In this document: positions 46,151-57,276 of the stretch, in pieces
Layout of the letters: every line of letters starts with the position of its first letter
Position numbering within the stretch: position 1 is the first letter of the stretch
Assembly: GCA_029964075.1 (NCBI GenBank)
Contig: CM057141.1
Location: 4,464,001 to 4,528,000, forward strand
Reading direction: 5' to 3'
Length of the DNA: 64,000 bases
From: Patiria pectinifera
Taxonomy: Eukaryota; Echinodermata; Asteroidea; Valvatida; Asterinidae
Position numbers and translations under genes: made by a program
Notes under the pieces: generated by a model
What the model saw: only the letters and a program-made list of their open reading frames with translations
What the model was told of the DNA's origin: nothing
Databases searched by the model: none

Positions 46151-46860
46151 CGGTGACGCCTTGGACGGACAGAATGGCCCACTGCAATGGCCCCGTAATT
46201 TATCAATACTAGAAGCCAATGGTTGACTTGGTGCTCTAAAAAGACGGGCAAGAGTCGAGTTCATCAAGACAGACAGCTGTAACTCTGTGGGATACGAATC
46301 AAATCAATTTGTCCAATACAGTTACCTTTAAAATTAATTTGCAGGACGTCATGTCAAACTGCCCAATTATGAAACACGTACTTGTAAAAAAAAAGTATCT
46401 AAGAGAGGTAGGCCTAGGCCTATATTGAAATGGTCATTTTGGCATTAACCCTCCTGTTGTTTAGAAGGTCACATCGAAGTTTCCTTCAACTTCCCCTGGT
46501 ATACTTTTAACCAACCAATGGGTCACTTGACCAATATTGACCCAAGTAACAACATGGCTCAGAATGCATGTTTTTATGATAACTAAATTGTTGTACATTA
46601 ACATCCTTTGGCTTGGCCTCAAGTGCAAAAATATGTCAAACAAAAGGCTCCTTTAAAAATTGAATTGAGACCTCAAACCTTGCCGGTGAAATACTGAGGA
46701 CCTTGGAGTAGCAAATTCGGAAAGATTCCCATATCTGGCCATCACTAATTTTTTAATCAGCCATCAGAAAGTGATAATATGTCCTAAAAAGTCAAAATTA
46801 GCAGGGACAACATTGAAGTATTTACTGAGAAAATACTTAGAAATTTTCAGACCAGTCTCA
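46151..46860. other. PRMT7 5' flank
   Basis: No other gene is recognised. The in-frame region to 46264 could extend PRMT7. A minus-strand pyrimidine tract ending TTTTTAG|AGCACC near 46236 may instead be an acceptor for a 5'UTR exon boundary. Confidence 0.4.
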
Positions 46861-46864
46861 TAGG

Positions 46865-46945
46865 GGAGTCAGATTGGCGTAGCGGTACTTTCCTCGCCTT
46901 CTACCGCTATGACCCGGGTTCGAATCCTGCCTGGGCCAACATGTG
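46865..46945 (+). mobile_element. SINE head (tRNA-like)
   Basis: GATTGGCGTAGCGGTACTTTCC and CCCGGGTTCGAATCCTGCC resemble box A and box B, followed by GGGCCAACATGTGG as in the SINE at 21575. The body is missing and the sequence continues straight into the foldback arm. Confidence 0.55.
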
Positions 46946-46949
46946 GCAC

Positions 46950-47367
46950 ATATGACTACATGAAACAGTCATTGATTAAGCGTAACTTGTTTTTCTTCAA
47001 TAGTGACGTCACACACGCGCGCGATGAATTATGCATCAGTCATGTCCATCAAATGGACTGTACAACTCGGCAGACACATTTAATTGTGAGCGGTAAGTTC
47101 AGACTTTTTGTTCTTTTTTCAAAATTACCGGTTGTTTGGAACAATTTAAGGAGTCTTATGGAATGTCATGAATGTGTGGATCTATCCTAGGTTACTGTCT
47201 TTCTCATTTGTATTCTCTTTACCATTCTTTGGGGGGCCTTTTGCCCTCGCGAGGGTATGCACAAAATGCATACCGTGTCATGTCACCAAAGTATGCCAAA
47301 TCGGTGGAGCGTTTGTACGGAGGGTAGGGCCTACCGTAGTTCAACGCTCCACTCAGTACTACTACTA
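46950..47367 (+). mobile_element. Diverged solo arm of the foldback family
   Basis: From ACTACATGAAACAGTCATTG through AGTGACGTCACAC, GTTTGGAACAATTTAAGG and GTGGAGCGTTTGTACGGAGG to CAACGCTCCACTCAGTA, it follows the right arm of the 24268-26369 element in the same order. The opposite arm is absent. Confidence 0.7.
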
Positions 47368-47741
47368 GTGCGATTACTATGCAATTACTAGTGTGCCCCA
47401 CGTATGTATGTCGGGGCATGGTCGGGGATTGTCACTTAAATTTTGCCCGAGGGGTGGGGATTTTGTCACTTCAAAAGTGACAATCCCCACGTCTTGGGTG
47501 GGGCAGTCCGGGGGGGGGGGAGCTAGGAGTAGGAGTGAGGAATAGGTGCATAATTAATGCCGAGTCCAAATCCACAAGAGCAGCCTCATCATTAACCTTT
47601 GCACGATAACAGCCACCAATACACAAACCACATGGTACTGCTGCTAGGTACATTAAATCAATTACACTTCTGAACAATTAATTAGGCCTATGCCGAAAAT
47701 AACGTTTCCTCACCTTCACCATGCTCAATGCATGGCTAGCA

Positions 47742-48260
47742 ACAACCTCGTCCCCAGGGTGTCGAGCAGTACGCGCCCACCACTACCTGCTCTCTCACCC
47801 TGGTATTGGATCATTTGCATACGTGTGCAAGATTTTTGCAGACGTATGCAAATGAGGAACAGTCTGGTGCCTGGATATGCGTTACACATTAGCGTTTGTT
47901 TTTGTATGCGGTGTCTGGGGTAAAAACAGAGTAAATTCGTAACAGCGCGAGCACGGCGTGAGTTACGAAAACACGATTTTTGAAATCAAACTGTTACGAT
48001 CTTATCAAGACAACATGCAGTATCATATTTCATATTAATATGAGCAAATTGGAAAGGAAATTAGTATTTTCGAGAAGGCGTGGACGAATGATCGCGAAAA
48101 CACGTACTGCACGTTGTGAATATATAGCACCAAGTACACGATAAAAATCCATTACTAGCCAATTGCGGTATCCAATCAGGATACAGGAAGAAAGTTTCCT
48201 ATCCAGGGTTTACTATTGGAAACGCGGTTGGAAATAAAGTAAGCACTGGGGACGAGGTTG
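47742..48260. mobile_element. hAT-like MITE upstream of PRMT7
   Basis: GGCTAGCA is duplicated perfectly at 47734-47741 and 48261-48268. The ends are ACAACCTCGTCCCCAG and CTGGGGACGAGGTTG. Inside, ATTTGCATACGT and ACGTATGCAAAT (47813-47853) form a 12-bp stem containing two octamer motifs. Confidence 0.8.
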
Positions 48261-48299
48261 GGCTAGCAATGATCTCGACATCAGATATATTCGCACACA

Positions 48300-48400
48300 G
48301 TCAACACACGTGTACCTGAACTATTGAGGGCGCACTTCCGAATCCGGCGCTGCGCGAGTGGTAAATTCCCGCGCGCGGCGAGCTCATGCCAATTTTGAAT
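48300..48400 (-). promoter_or_regulatory. Candidate CpG-rich PRMT7 promoter / untranslated exon
   Basis: The stretch CCGGCGCTGCGCGAGTGG with CCCGCGCGCGGCGAGC is CpG-dense. On the minus strand ATAGTTCAG|GTACACG near 48315 is a fair splice donor. It could be the start of PRMT7 transcription, 2.1 kb upstream of the start codon, but no splice link is visible. Confidence 0.25.
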
Positions 48401-49975
48401 ACGAGGTCCTTGTCTCAACACCGTAGAAACGTTTGACGCAAGCCTTGGGATTTTTATTGGGAACATTTCGGGAACTTACTTTTACGACCTCTAGCCCAAG
48501 TTCCTATAGATTGATTATAGTCCATTATTAAATATTCATTAATTTATGACATTGACCTTCATATGGAAAAGTAGTCTCTTTTGCTACACCGATATGGACG
48601 TGTTTCCGTGTTACGCACAAAAAGGGTTAGCCGCAGTCGCTCCGAATCCGGTCCACCGGTGAAAAAATGATTTTAGTCGCCAAACGAAAAAACATATAAA
48701 CCGGGGTCGCCCGGCATTCCAATCTCTATATATTTTTCTACGAAATTCCAAAGTTTCACTCGAATAGAGCATTCAATGTCGTCGGACCAGCTTTCTAAAA
48801 ACGCTTTTATGAGGGACCAGAGCGCCCTTTTTCAGTGTAATCACACGCAGTTTTACCCTCATGCATCAGATGGGGCGACTTTGCAAAGCAGTAACTCGGC
48901 AATGCATTACGCAATGACAGCGGGTTTTCCGGCATTCTCTGCGTTAGTTTCCTCCCCATATCATATGTAAAACTCGTTTTGATTGGCTAAGAAATGTCGT
49001 CGGAATGAAAGAAAACTTGAACCCCATCATTCTGCTATCCAATGGTATTCGTCGTGACCTAGCGCCGGGATTAGCATAACATTCGCGTGACGTCATGTCC
49101 ACTGACTAGCTTCTAGCTAGCCGCGCGGTGGATGTGACTGGATTTGCTGTATTTTATGCGCTCTAAACGGAAAAAAAATGTAATATATGACATGAAATTG
49201 GCACTTACTATGTTTTTGCCACATGCAGTGTTCATCCTACATGAACTTATACGGTTTTTCCACAGGAAATTGAAGGAATTCATCGAAGAAGTTTAGTGCA
49301 GTGAAGGTGGTCCGTACCATTACTTATATAGGGAATACCATTCGGCACGCGCGCAGCGTGGTCAATTCAAGTGCATGATTGCAAGCCCAGCAGTGTCCGT
49401 AACTTATTTGGGATTTTCGTAATGGCTAAAATTCATGTGAGATCTTCTTTCAGGTTGCTTTATTTTCATTGTTGTGTTTTTAACTATGTCCTGTATTTTG
49501 CCATAGAGAAAGATGATGTTTCCATTGTGTAGGCCTGTGTAAACACCTGTTGTTTATTGGAGTTACGCGTTGCGGTTTACCCATTTGTCACAATGGACTC
49601 TTCGGTACTGGCCACACGCATACTTGCTACACATAGGAGTTATGCATAATGCATGATTGGGCATTGACCCATTCAGTACACGCGTGGCGTGTCCCGTAGG
49701 TCACATAGACACACAACTGATTTTTTGAGACTTTAGCCATGAAACTTTTCCATATGATTTGTTTCGTTTTTAATACTACCGGAGACCTGCCGAGCAGATG
49801 TAAATATCAAACTAAACCAAATAAAAAAAATTTAAAAAAATAGAGGCTAAAAAAAAAATCAAAAATTTATGTGCTGGCCAAGCATTCAGGCCGATTTCAG
49901 GGATCGGACTAAGCCATAACAATGCCCCAGCCAATCCCTAGGGCTCTTCCGGGATCTCGGCGTTCCCGGCCAATA
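48401..49975. other. Unassigned intergenic DNA
   Basis: It contains a short open frame at 48776-48970 without family resemblance, a CCAAT-type GATTGGCTAAG near 48981, and AT-rich DNA. No gene can be supported. Confidence 0.4.
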
Positions 49976-49979
49976 CACA

Positions 49980-50165
49980 CTTCCTTCCCTGTCCATCCAT
50001 GTAACCCGAGGGCCAGGCACCATGTAAAAGCAAAGAGCTTAGGGAGGAACAGGGCGGCCCCTAAGCCCTGATCCTCCGAGTGGACCACATGCCTTGAACC
50101 TGTACGAAGGCGCCAACCTGGACTTCGCAGACAGCAGTGCTTACCGATTAAGCTATTAAGGTTCT
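49980..50165 (-). mobile_element. tRNA-derived SINE (reverse)
   Basis: The minus strand reads TTAATAGCTTAATCGGTAAG (box A type) and then CAGGTTCAAGGC (box B type). A non-tRNA body extends to about 49890. Confidence 0.45.
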
Positions 50166-50234
50166 GTTGGTGATTTACGATGGGAAATTAAACATCTTAT
50201 AATGACTGAATGCGTGCGTTACAAAGCAAAAAGA

Positions 50235-50308
50235 CACCGAACCGGGATTCGAACCCGGGCTCCGCGTTTCGTAGACGACGATCCTAACCACTAGGCCAAT
50301 CGGCTTCC
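50235..50308 (-). tRNA. tRNA-like sequence, probably a pseudogene or SINE head (loop would read ACG)
   Basis: The minus strand shows box A TGGCCTAGTGG and a perfect T arm (CCGGG TTCGAAT CCCGG). The anticodon loop CTACGAA would read Arg(ACG). Only three of five anticodon-stem pairs and about five of seven acceptor pairs form, so I doubt it is a functional tRNA. Confidence 0.3.
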
Positions 50309-50579
50309 TTAGAATTCTGCTCAATAATGATTTGTCTGAATAGGCGGAGAAACATTGAGCATTGTTGAGTGCATATGTTTTATCTAGCTCCATGGACGAA
50401 CAGAAGTTGATACTTCGGGCAGCAATTAGCCAACTGTTTTCATTTGTTATGTTTGGAAAAATATATACGGCAGCTTCGTTAGTCGTAGGCCTATACGTAC
50501 GTGTGCTAAACCTACTTATCGTTACACAACAATGAGCACCGTGATTTGTAGGCTTTTTTTTAAAGGCATCATGTGCGTT

Positions 50580-53400
50580 CAGGGGCGGACCCGGAATTTT
50601 TGCGGGGGGGGGGAGGCCCGTCAGATGTTCATATCCGATTGTTGCGGACAGACGGACCGTGTCATTATTAAAATAATTATACATTTTTCGCGTTTTTTGA
50701 GGCCGGGGTGGGGTGGGGGTGTTTCGACCCCGTCTGTATCTGCGCCTGACTTCTCTTTTCTCAAATCCGTCACTGCTATTTCATTATGGACGTCTTTAGA
50801 AAAAGATTTTTTTTTATGGATTTGTTTGTTAACACTGTAAATCAGGCCTCTGTTCCGTTCGCTGTTTCCATCAGTCTAGTCTTTCATTAGCCTTTAATCA
50901 AACACTATTTTCCTGGAAAAATAATGTGAGCAGTACGTTCTCATCCTTAATTCTATAAAAAAAAACACATTAAAATGTAGGGCGCTGTTCATGACGTGCA
51001 TCATAGAGCTTCGCTCGTACCCCCCCCCCTCCCCAGCCCGGGCAAACAGGGCCTGGGGCGCTGGGCCGGGAAGGGCTGATGAGCTTCACAGAATCTTGTG
51101 TATGAAGTGGGGATGTCTTTCTGGGTAACTTATCAATGACCTATTTATAAAGAAATATTTTTTTTAGCGGCAGCTTTTTAAAGAATACAGGCCAGTAAAT
51201 CGGTGCAAAACATTGGCTACGCCGGCCAAATCACGATTTGCATGCCCTCAAATTCTTCGTTATTTGAGCACATTGTGTGCCATGAACTTGAGGATTTGTA
51301 AAAAATAGGGGTGGAAGCCTTGCACAGGACTGTGAGCTTGTAGTTTTGTGCAATTTGGTTAAAATGTGGGACCTAAAAGCGCTCTATTTTGCAATGGAGT
51401 GTAGGCATCGTTTTTCAAAATGGCAACGGGCTTCAGGACTACTTCAAGAGGTGATCATCTTCGGATGGAAATTTCTCCTAAAAGTCATGAGTTGACACCC
51501 CAAAAAATGATAAGAAAATGAAAGATGAAGAAATGCGCTTTAATTTGATGTGTGTCTCGAACGATTTGGAGAGTTGTGAGTATTTTTTCATGAATTTCGG
51601 AAGTGGGGGCATTTATCATTGGGTTCTATATGTTCACTGGTCTGCAACCTTAAAAGCGGACATAAGTATCGGACCAGTAGGTGGCGCTCTTCATCCCTTC
51701 CGACAGCCGTGGCACGCTTTTTCAGACTGGCCGATTTTGTCGACGGCCCGATTTTGCTTCACGCGTCCCCGCCTGGCTCGATCTTAAAAGCTGTAGCCGG
51801 TTGCAATTTGCCACTGTGCAACACCCCCCGTTATGCCACTGCCCTGAGGTGAGTAAAATGGGCGCTAAGAATAACGGAATTGGAAGAATAAAAAACTATC
51901 CATCCAGGCGCATCCAGAGAGGGGGGGAGGGGGGGGCACCCCCCCAGCTTTTTCAAAAAGACCCAAACAATTTTCCTTAGAAATTCAAGAAAAAAATGAA
52001 CCCCCCCCCTGCTCCGACACCCCAATTTTGTTTGGAAGTAATAATGTCCGCCTTGCACAAAATACGTACAGAACCAGCTTGTTTCGGTGGTATTATGTAC
52101 ATTATTCTGTGATATAGTGTTAATAATCGTCGGATTTAAACAGCGCACCCATTGAAAATAATGGTACAAGACGCCCAGCCCCGCCCCCGCCCCCGCCCAC
52201 CCCACCCACCGCTCCCCCCCTCGTCTGCTTTATGACTTTACGGAGGCAAAGTGTCCGGAGAAAAAAAGGGCTACATTCAAAGAATTTGTTGCTGATGAAC
52301 CCGCCCCCTGCGAAAATTCCTCGATCCGTCCCCTGACGCCTGTTGCAATCCACGCTATTGGCGGGTCCTTTATATTCAGTTTTACAAGGTGTCAAAATGC
52401 CACTTATAAACAGACGAGCCATCAGCTGAATATCACGCTGCCTAGCTGCTGGGACGTGGCCCACAGGGCTTCCCTCACGCTGATCTGGGCCGGGCCTCCA
52501 ACAATAATTCCATACCACATTATTTTTTTCATTCTTGTCGATATCAAACGATAACGAACGAGACTCTGGCTTGCCAAATTAACAAAATAACACCAACAAG
52601 TTAAAGCACGTCCACAGAAATAAGCTTTGCTGAAAACTTTCAAGGCCTTCTGCTGATGGTGATTTTTTTTTACAACCACGCAAGTTGCTGAACAGCATTT
52701 TCCGAAAATTTCCTCAGTCCGGTTGTTTAAAAGTTATTGTTCGCTCCTCCAAATTAATTGCAGAACAGGCGTTCGGCGCCAATTGCTTTTTTTTTGTTTA
52801 AGGACCGCTGCGTAAAATGCACGTGAAAAAAAGATTGATATCAGTGTTTCCAGAGCGGAAGGTGCGGAGTAGTGTTGTCCGAAAATTATTTTCCATTTTG
52901 TAATTAATAAAGGGCATGTATAGTTGATCAAAATAAAAAAAAATATATCACGAATTGACGAAACACACAAATTGCACAGCAGGGGTGTGGCACATTATTA
53001 ATTCCATTTTAGATCACTTCGTGAAAGCCAGGCGGAAAAGTTAATTGATATTAGATTTTTTTCCGCAACCTTTGTCTTCGTTAGTAATAACAATCAGGCG
53101 CATCCATGCGAGCACCACGGTTGAGAAATTAATATTTGACATATAGAAGTATGGAAAGAATATCAAATTAATTTCCGCAATATTTCCAAACTTTCGGGAC
53201 ACGCCAAGTGCGCGGCAATTTATTTTGCACGCGCTGTTTAATTATTTCGCGACATCTATGAGAGAGTGATATTGCATTAGACAAGGTTGGGCGCCAAACT
53301 ACCGACCAATCAAGGAACTCAAAACAACAAATGGAATCTCAGACACACAAGTTGCAGAGTCAGTGACAGCTTCGCGCATGCGTCGTGCGCTCAAAAAGAG
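50580..53400. other. Upstream region of the GPCR, poly-G/C rich repeats
   Basis: It contains several G/C-run repeats (about 50584-50745, 51018-51060, 51905-52015, 52180-52220) of the type seen at 42269-42540 and 56945-57200. No clean inverted ends were found for them. No coding exon is recognised. The last 500 bp is AT-rich and leads to the TATA box. Confidence 0.4.
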
Positions 53401-53403
53401 GGG

Positions 53404-53410
53404 TATAAAA
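53404..53410 (+). promoter_or_regulatory. TATA box of the GPCR gene
   Basis: TATAAAA lies in GGGGTATAAAAATCC. A start site about 30 bp downstream would fall near 53435, roughly 75 bp before the first in-frame ATG (53509). Confidence 0.6.
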
Positions 53411-53508
53411 ATCCGCAGTTGTGAGCGTGCATGACTTGTGTGGGTGCGGAGAGCGACGGCGTTTCAAGGAAAGAGACCGTGCTTTATTAAAGGCGAGACA
53501 CTTATTTG

Positions 53509-54807
53509 ATGCGAATGAAAAGAGAGAGACAAATTTTTCCTGCTGAAAAGAGTTTGGAGTTCGACCATCAAACACACCTTGCACCGCAGTCAGCCAGTCG
53601 GGAATTCTCAAAAGTGAACATGGAAACCACGGTGTCATTGTCGTTTTCCGAGCTCCAGTCCAGCAGCAACGAGTCCTTGCTGGAGGAGGGCAGAAGCTGT
53701 GCGTTTGAAGCTACCGTCGTCTTAGATGCAACTAGGATCGAGTTTATCGACTCGAGGCTGTTGTATTCGCGCTTACAAATCGTCTATATTTTCGTGGTGA
53801 TACCGATCATAGCATCACTGGCCGTCATCACCAATGGCAGTTACCTCTTTGTTGTTGCCAAGACTAAGTCAATGCACACTGCCATTAACATCTACCTGTG
53901 TAATCTTGCTGTGGCTGATGTTTTGTTTTTGCTCTCATCGTGTGGGCTTTTCATCTATTATTACTTCATTTCAGGCGGAGTATATGCAAATTTTCCAAAC
54001 GCCGGCACATTGGACTGTAATTCAAGTCAATTTCCAAACATTTTCTACGTAACATCCGCGATTTTAATCGTTGCGGTTACTTTTGACAGATATTATGCCG
54101 TGTGCTACCCACTGAAGCATCGCATGTTCTCTAAAACTCGTGCAATCAAGATTACGATCGCTGCATGGGTCCTCGCAGTTCTGTATCGAGTGAAGGACGT
54201 ATTCGTATACTGGTACAAGACGAGGATTTGTGTCATTTGGCCCGATTTGCCTCGGTACTCTGAGCTGTCACCTGTCTTGGGATTCTGTGACACCATTTTC
54301 CCCGAGGAAGTCAGTATTTTGGTGGCTCATTTCTTGGACCCCTTGCTGTTTGTCCTCATGATGTTGGCCAACTCTCTTATGTACTTCAGAATTGTGAAGG
54401 CTCTGAAAAACCGACCGGCACAGCGAGATGGCCAGCAAGGGTTGAGCGACAGCGCTGACCGCACGCGTCGCAGTGTTACCCGCATGCTACTCGCCAATAC
54501 CATCGTTTTCTTTATTTTAACCGCTCCCGAATTCATTCATAAATGCCTCCATGGTCTCCAAAATTTCAAGGTAGAGTTGCCACCCGCACTGACAAATGTC
54601 TTGGGGGCCAATGTCACAATTATAACCACGGGTATCTTGGTCAACATCAACTCCATGGTCAATCCAATCATCTACAACGTCGCCAATTCCCGATACAGAC
54701 AAGCTTACAGAGAGGCATTCCTACCGTGTCGTCAAACCGCCGATCGTCAACGTCGAAAACAACCGAGTCGTAACATTGTTGCTACCAGTATGACTGTTGA
54801 TTCTTGA
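53509..54807 (+). CDS. Rhodopsin-like (class A) peptide-type GPCR, single exon
   Basis: An uninterrupted 432-codon frame encodes a seven-helix receptor. TM1 starts near residue 90 (IVYIFVVIPIIASLAVITNG). TM2 has LCNLAVADVLFL with the conserved Asp. TM3 ends DRYYAVCYPLKHR (DRY at about 193). TM4 is near 210-226 and TM5 near 268-292. TM6 has TRMLLANTIVFFILTAPEF, where the usual CWxP is replaced by TAP, and TM7 has NSMVNPIIYNVANSRYRQ. Cysteines near 170 and 260 or 240 could form the TM3-ECL2 bridge. N-glycosylation sequons NESL and NSSQ are extracellular. The NPIIY and DRYYAVCYPL signatures suggest a neuropeptide receptor, ligand unknown. The ATG at 53620 (AACATGG) has far better context than 53509 and would give 395 residues. 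Confidence 0.9.
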   Translation: MRMKRERQIFPAEKSLEFDHQTHLAPQSASREFSKVNMETTVSLSFSELQSSSNESLLEEGRSCAFEATVVLDATRIEFIDSRLLYSRLQIVYIFVVIPIIASLAVITNGSYLFVVAKTKSMHTAINIYLCNLAVADVLFLLSSCGLFIYYYFISGGVYANFPNAGTLDCNSSQFPNIFYVTSAILIVAVTFDRYYAVCYPLKHRMFSKTRAIKITIAAWVLAVLYRVKDVFVYWYKTRICVIWPDLPRYSELSPVLGFCDTIFPEEVSILVAHFLDPLLFVLMMLANSLMYFRIVKALKNRPAQRDGQQGLSDSADRTRRSVTRMLLANTIVFFILTAPEFIHKCLHGLQNFKVELPPALTNVLGANVTIITTGILVNINSMVNPIIYNVANSRYRQAYREAFLPCRQTADRQRRKQPSRNIVATSMTVDS

Positions 54808-55017
54808 AACATAATTATAGGGATATACATGTAGTAGTAGAAGACGAGCACGAATCTACGATCCTCACGTAAATTTGAACTCGGGCATACGCAGTCTGTT
54901 TGAAAAACGGCCCAACTCCGACGCTTGCGACCTCACTTTCACACGGCTATGTTACTTTGGTACTTTTTGTGATGCAACCTTCAGTCTTTTTTTCATTTTA
55001 GCTTACTACCAACAACA

Positions 55018-55668
55018 ATTTGTGTCCGTCTAACTATTTTTGAAATAACTACAAAACCATGAAGTCAATTTTGAAAATGTTTGATTGAGCAGATATTCCT
55101 TATATCCTTGGCCTAAATCCCTATGAGTTTTATTTAATTTCAGTAATGCATCACTGCGCAATGATCAGTAATGATCACAACAACATTTTTGGACACTGTG
55201 ACCAAGTTCCTTGCCTTAATCAATTTCAGTGATGTGGTATGTAAGCTGTGTAATATTATGCATGTTGTGAAAAAAAGGGCTGATGTGGTTTGGATTGCAT
55301 GGAATCATTTGCCCTTGAGCATTAAACTTAGGTCTTGCCATGATGACTGATAGCTTAGGCAAATGATTCCAATCCCAGCCACGCAGCATTTTTCACAACA
55401 TGACGGATTTTACACAGCTAACTTAACACATTTTGGCTAACTTAACACAGCATTGAAATTGATAAAGGCAATGAACTTGGTCGCAGGGTCCAAAAATGTT
55501 GTTGTGATCAATTGACAATTGTGTAGTGATGCGTGAATGAAATGAAATGAAACCCAGTGGGGTTTTGGCCAAGGGTAATATGAGTATCTGTACAATCAAA
55601 CAATTTCAAAACTGACTTCATGCGGTTTTGTAGTTATTTCAAAAATAGTCCGACGGACACTTTTGTTT
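55018..55668. mobile_element. Long palindromic (foldback) element downstream of the GPCR
   Basis: GTGTCCGTCTAACTATTTTTGAAATAACTACAAAACC on the left is mirrored by GGTTTTGTAGTTATTTCAAAAATAGTCCGACGGACAC on the right. Inner matches include AACAACATTTTTGGAC / GTCCAAAAATGTTGTT and AATCATTTGCC / GGCAAATGATT. The centre is near 55335, so the arms are about 300 bp each with gaps. Confidence 0.75.
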
Positions 55669-55904
55669 GGGACATTTTACTATAGTATAGATCAGATATA
55701 TAAATTGTTTATTGCATGTAAAACAGCCTCCTCGTCACGTGTAGCGGAATTATGTAAAGCTGTTAAACAGTATCGTGATGTAAACAATTGGTAAAGGTAA
55801 TGTAATGTTAAGTATTCCTCACTTGTTACGTGTTAGTGGAGTGCATTTTATTAAGCCTTTAAAATAAAAACACAAATTGCATGTCCGTTGTTCAACACGC
55901 TTTG

Positions 55905-56005
55905 TTTAGGGTTAGAGTTTTCGGGGTAAGGATTTGAAGTTAATGGTGGGGTTTAGGGTTGGGAAAGGTTTAGGGGTTAGGATTAGGGTGAGGTTTAGGG
56001 TTTTA
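55905..56005 (+). repeat. Degenerate TTTAGGGTT-type tract
   Basis: GGTTTAGGGTT, GGGGTTAGGATTAGGG and GAGGTTTAGGG recur irregularly, telomere-like but interstitial. Confidence 0.55.
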
Positions 56006-56939
56006 ACGATTTTTTTTTGGATAGGTTAGATTAGAATAAGACCACAAATATTATCAACATAGGAACTCGGCAGCCCAGTTTGTTTAAACGTTTTGGACAG
56101 GTAGTTATTTAAGGATGTGATGACGTAAGGGTGACGTCACAAAATTACGCATATTTTAAACAAGCAGTTTATTGTTTGTACTAGGTTTAATTTCCTTCAC
56201 GCGTTATTATTATTACTATTATAATTATTGGTTTATTTGACACTTGTAAGGCTGAGTTGTACAGTGGTTATATCATTTGGGCCTTTAAAAACACGATATT
56301 TTTGTTCACAAATAATACTAATTCATTTTGAGATTGAGAAAAACATATCAAGCCAAATTTTCAAGTACAAAATTTTGGAAAGAATAAAACACACAAAGAT
56401 GCCGTTATTGCAAACATTGAAAGCGAATGACTAAAACCGGCAGACATCTCGCAAAATTAAATTCGATAACCAGAGGAATATATAAGAGACGTCCCCCACC
56501 GACAGATTGTGGCAAATATTAAAAGATTTTATGAAAAAAAAGTCACTTGGAATTGAATAGTATACTAATTATTGAATAATATACGAAAAAAAAAATAACG
56601 TAAACATTAATCACCGTCATATTCGTACGTAGGTGAAATAAATGACATATCCAGCAAACTTGACACAAAAAGTATTTAAAGGGACATAATGACAATATGA
56701 GACTTATTTCCATGTAGAGACTTCTGTTTGTATTTTAAATTCACTTAACTTTGACATTCCGGTAACCCAGAAGTATATTATGTCAGACGACATTCAACGA
56801 TAAGAATTGAACTCTTAAAAAAGTTACGGTGTATCACATTAAAAAGTATACTATATATTAATCGATTTTTCTTTGTCATTGGTTAATGAATGCGGTCATT
56901 TTTAGACCTAAGGTAAAACCGCTTCAGCATAACTTCACA

Positions 56940-57262
56940 GTACAGTGGCGTAGCCAGCGGGCGGGGAAGGGGGTATTTAACCCCCCCCAATATTTTGTAA
57001 AGACTGCCCTTTTCTATAAAAGTGCCCCCTTTTCACCAGCGTTTACCCCCCAACATTTGTAAGGAGTGCCCCCACTTTTTGATTTTTACCGAGCTGGAGG
57101 CCAAGTGACCAGAGAAAAAAAACCTGTCTACATTTCAGCACGGATGTGTGAGCGCCCTTTTCACGAACTTTTTACCCCCCCCCCTTCCACAATAAAAATG
57201 TCCTTGCTACGAAACTGCTGTATTTATAAAGACCTCTGGATTATTGTCGATGTTTGTTCTTA
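56940..57262 (+). mobile_element. Poly-C dispersed repeat next to the satellite
   Basis: It begins CAGTGGCGTAGCCAGCGGGC and contains several CCCCCC runs spaced by ACTTTTT/GTGCCCCC motifs, like other GC-run repeats in the window. The 3' end is unclear because the satellite starts within about 20 bp. Confidence 0.45.
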
Positions 57263-57276
57263 GTTCCAAGTTCAAG

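Larger units (their letters stand above)
54808..57276 (+). other. GPCR 3' flank
   Basis: It contains a 650-bp palindromic element, AATAAA at 55863-55868, a TTAGGG-like tract and a poly-C repeat, listed separately. No further gene is recognised before the satellite. Confidence 0.45.

Noticed and set aside
48776-48970. 64-codon frame MSSDQLSKNAFMRDQS as a small gene
   Set aside because: No homology is recognised and there is no promoter or poly(A) evidence. The length is within chance.
50235-50308. Functional tRNA-Arg(ACG)
   Set aside because: Box A and the T arm are good, but the anticodon and acceptor stems have too many mismatches. It was kept only as a low-confidence tRNA-like sequence.
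50580-50760. A hAT-type MITE with ends CAGGGGCGGACCCGG
   Set aside because: The right end matches only loosely and no flanking duplication was found, so it is reported only as a G/C-run repeat region.
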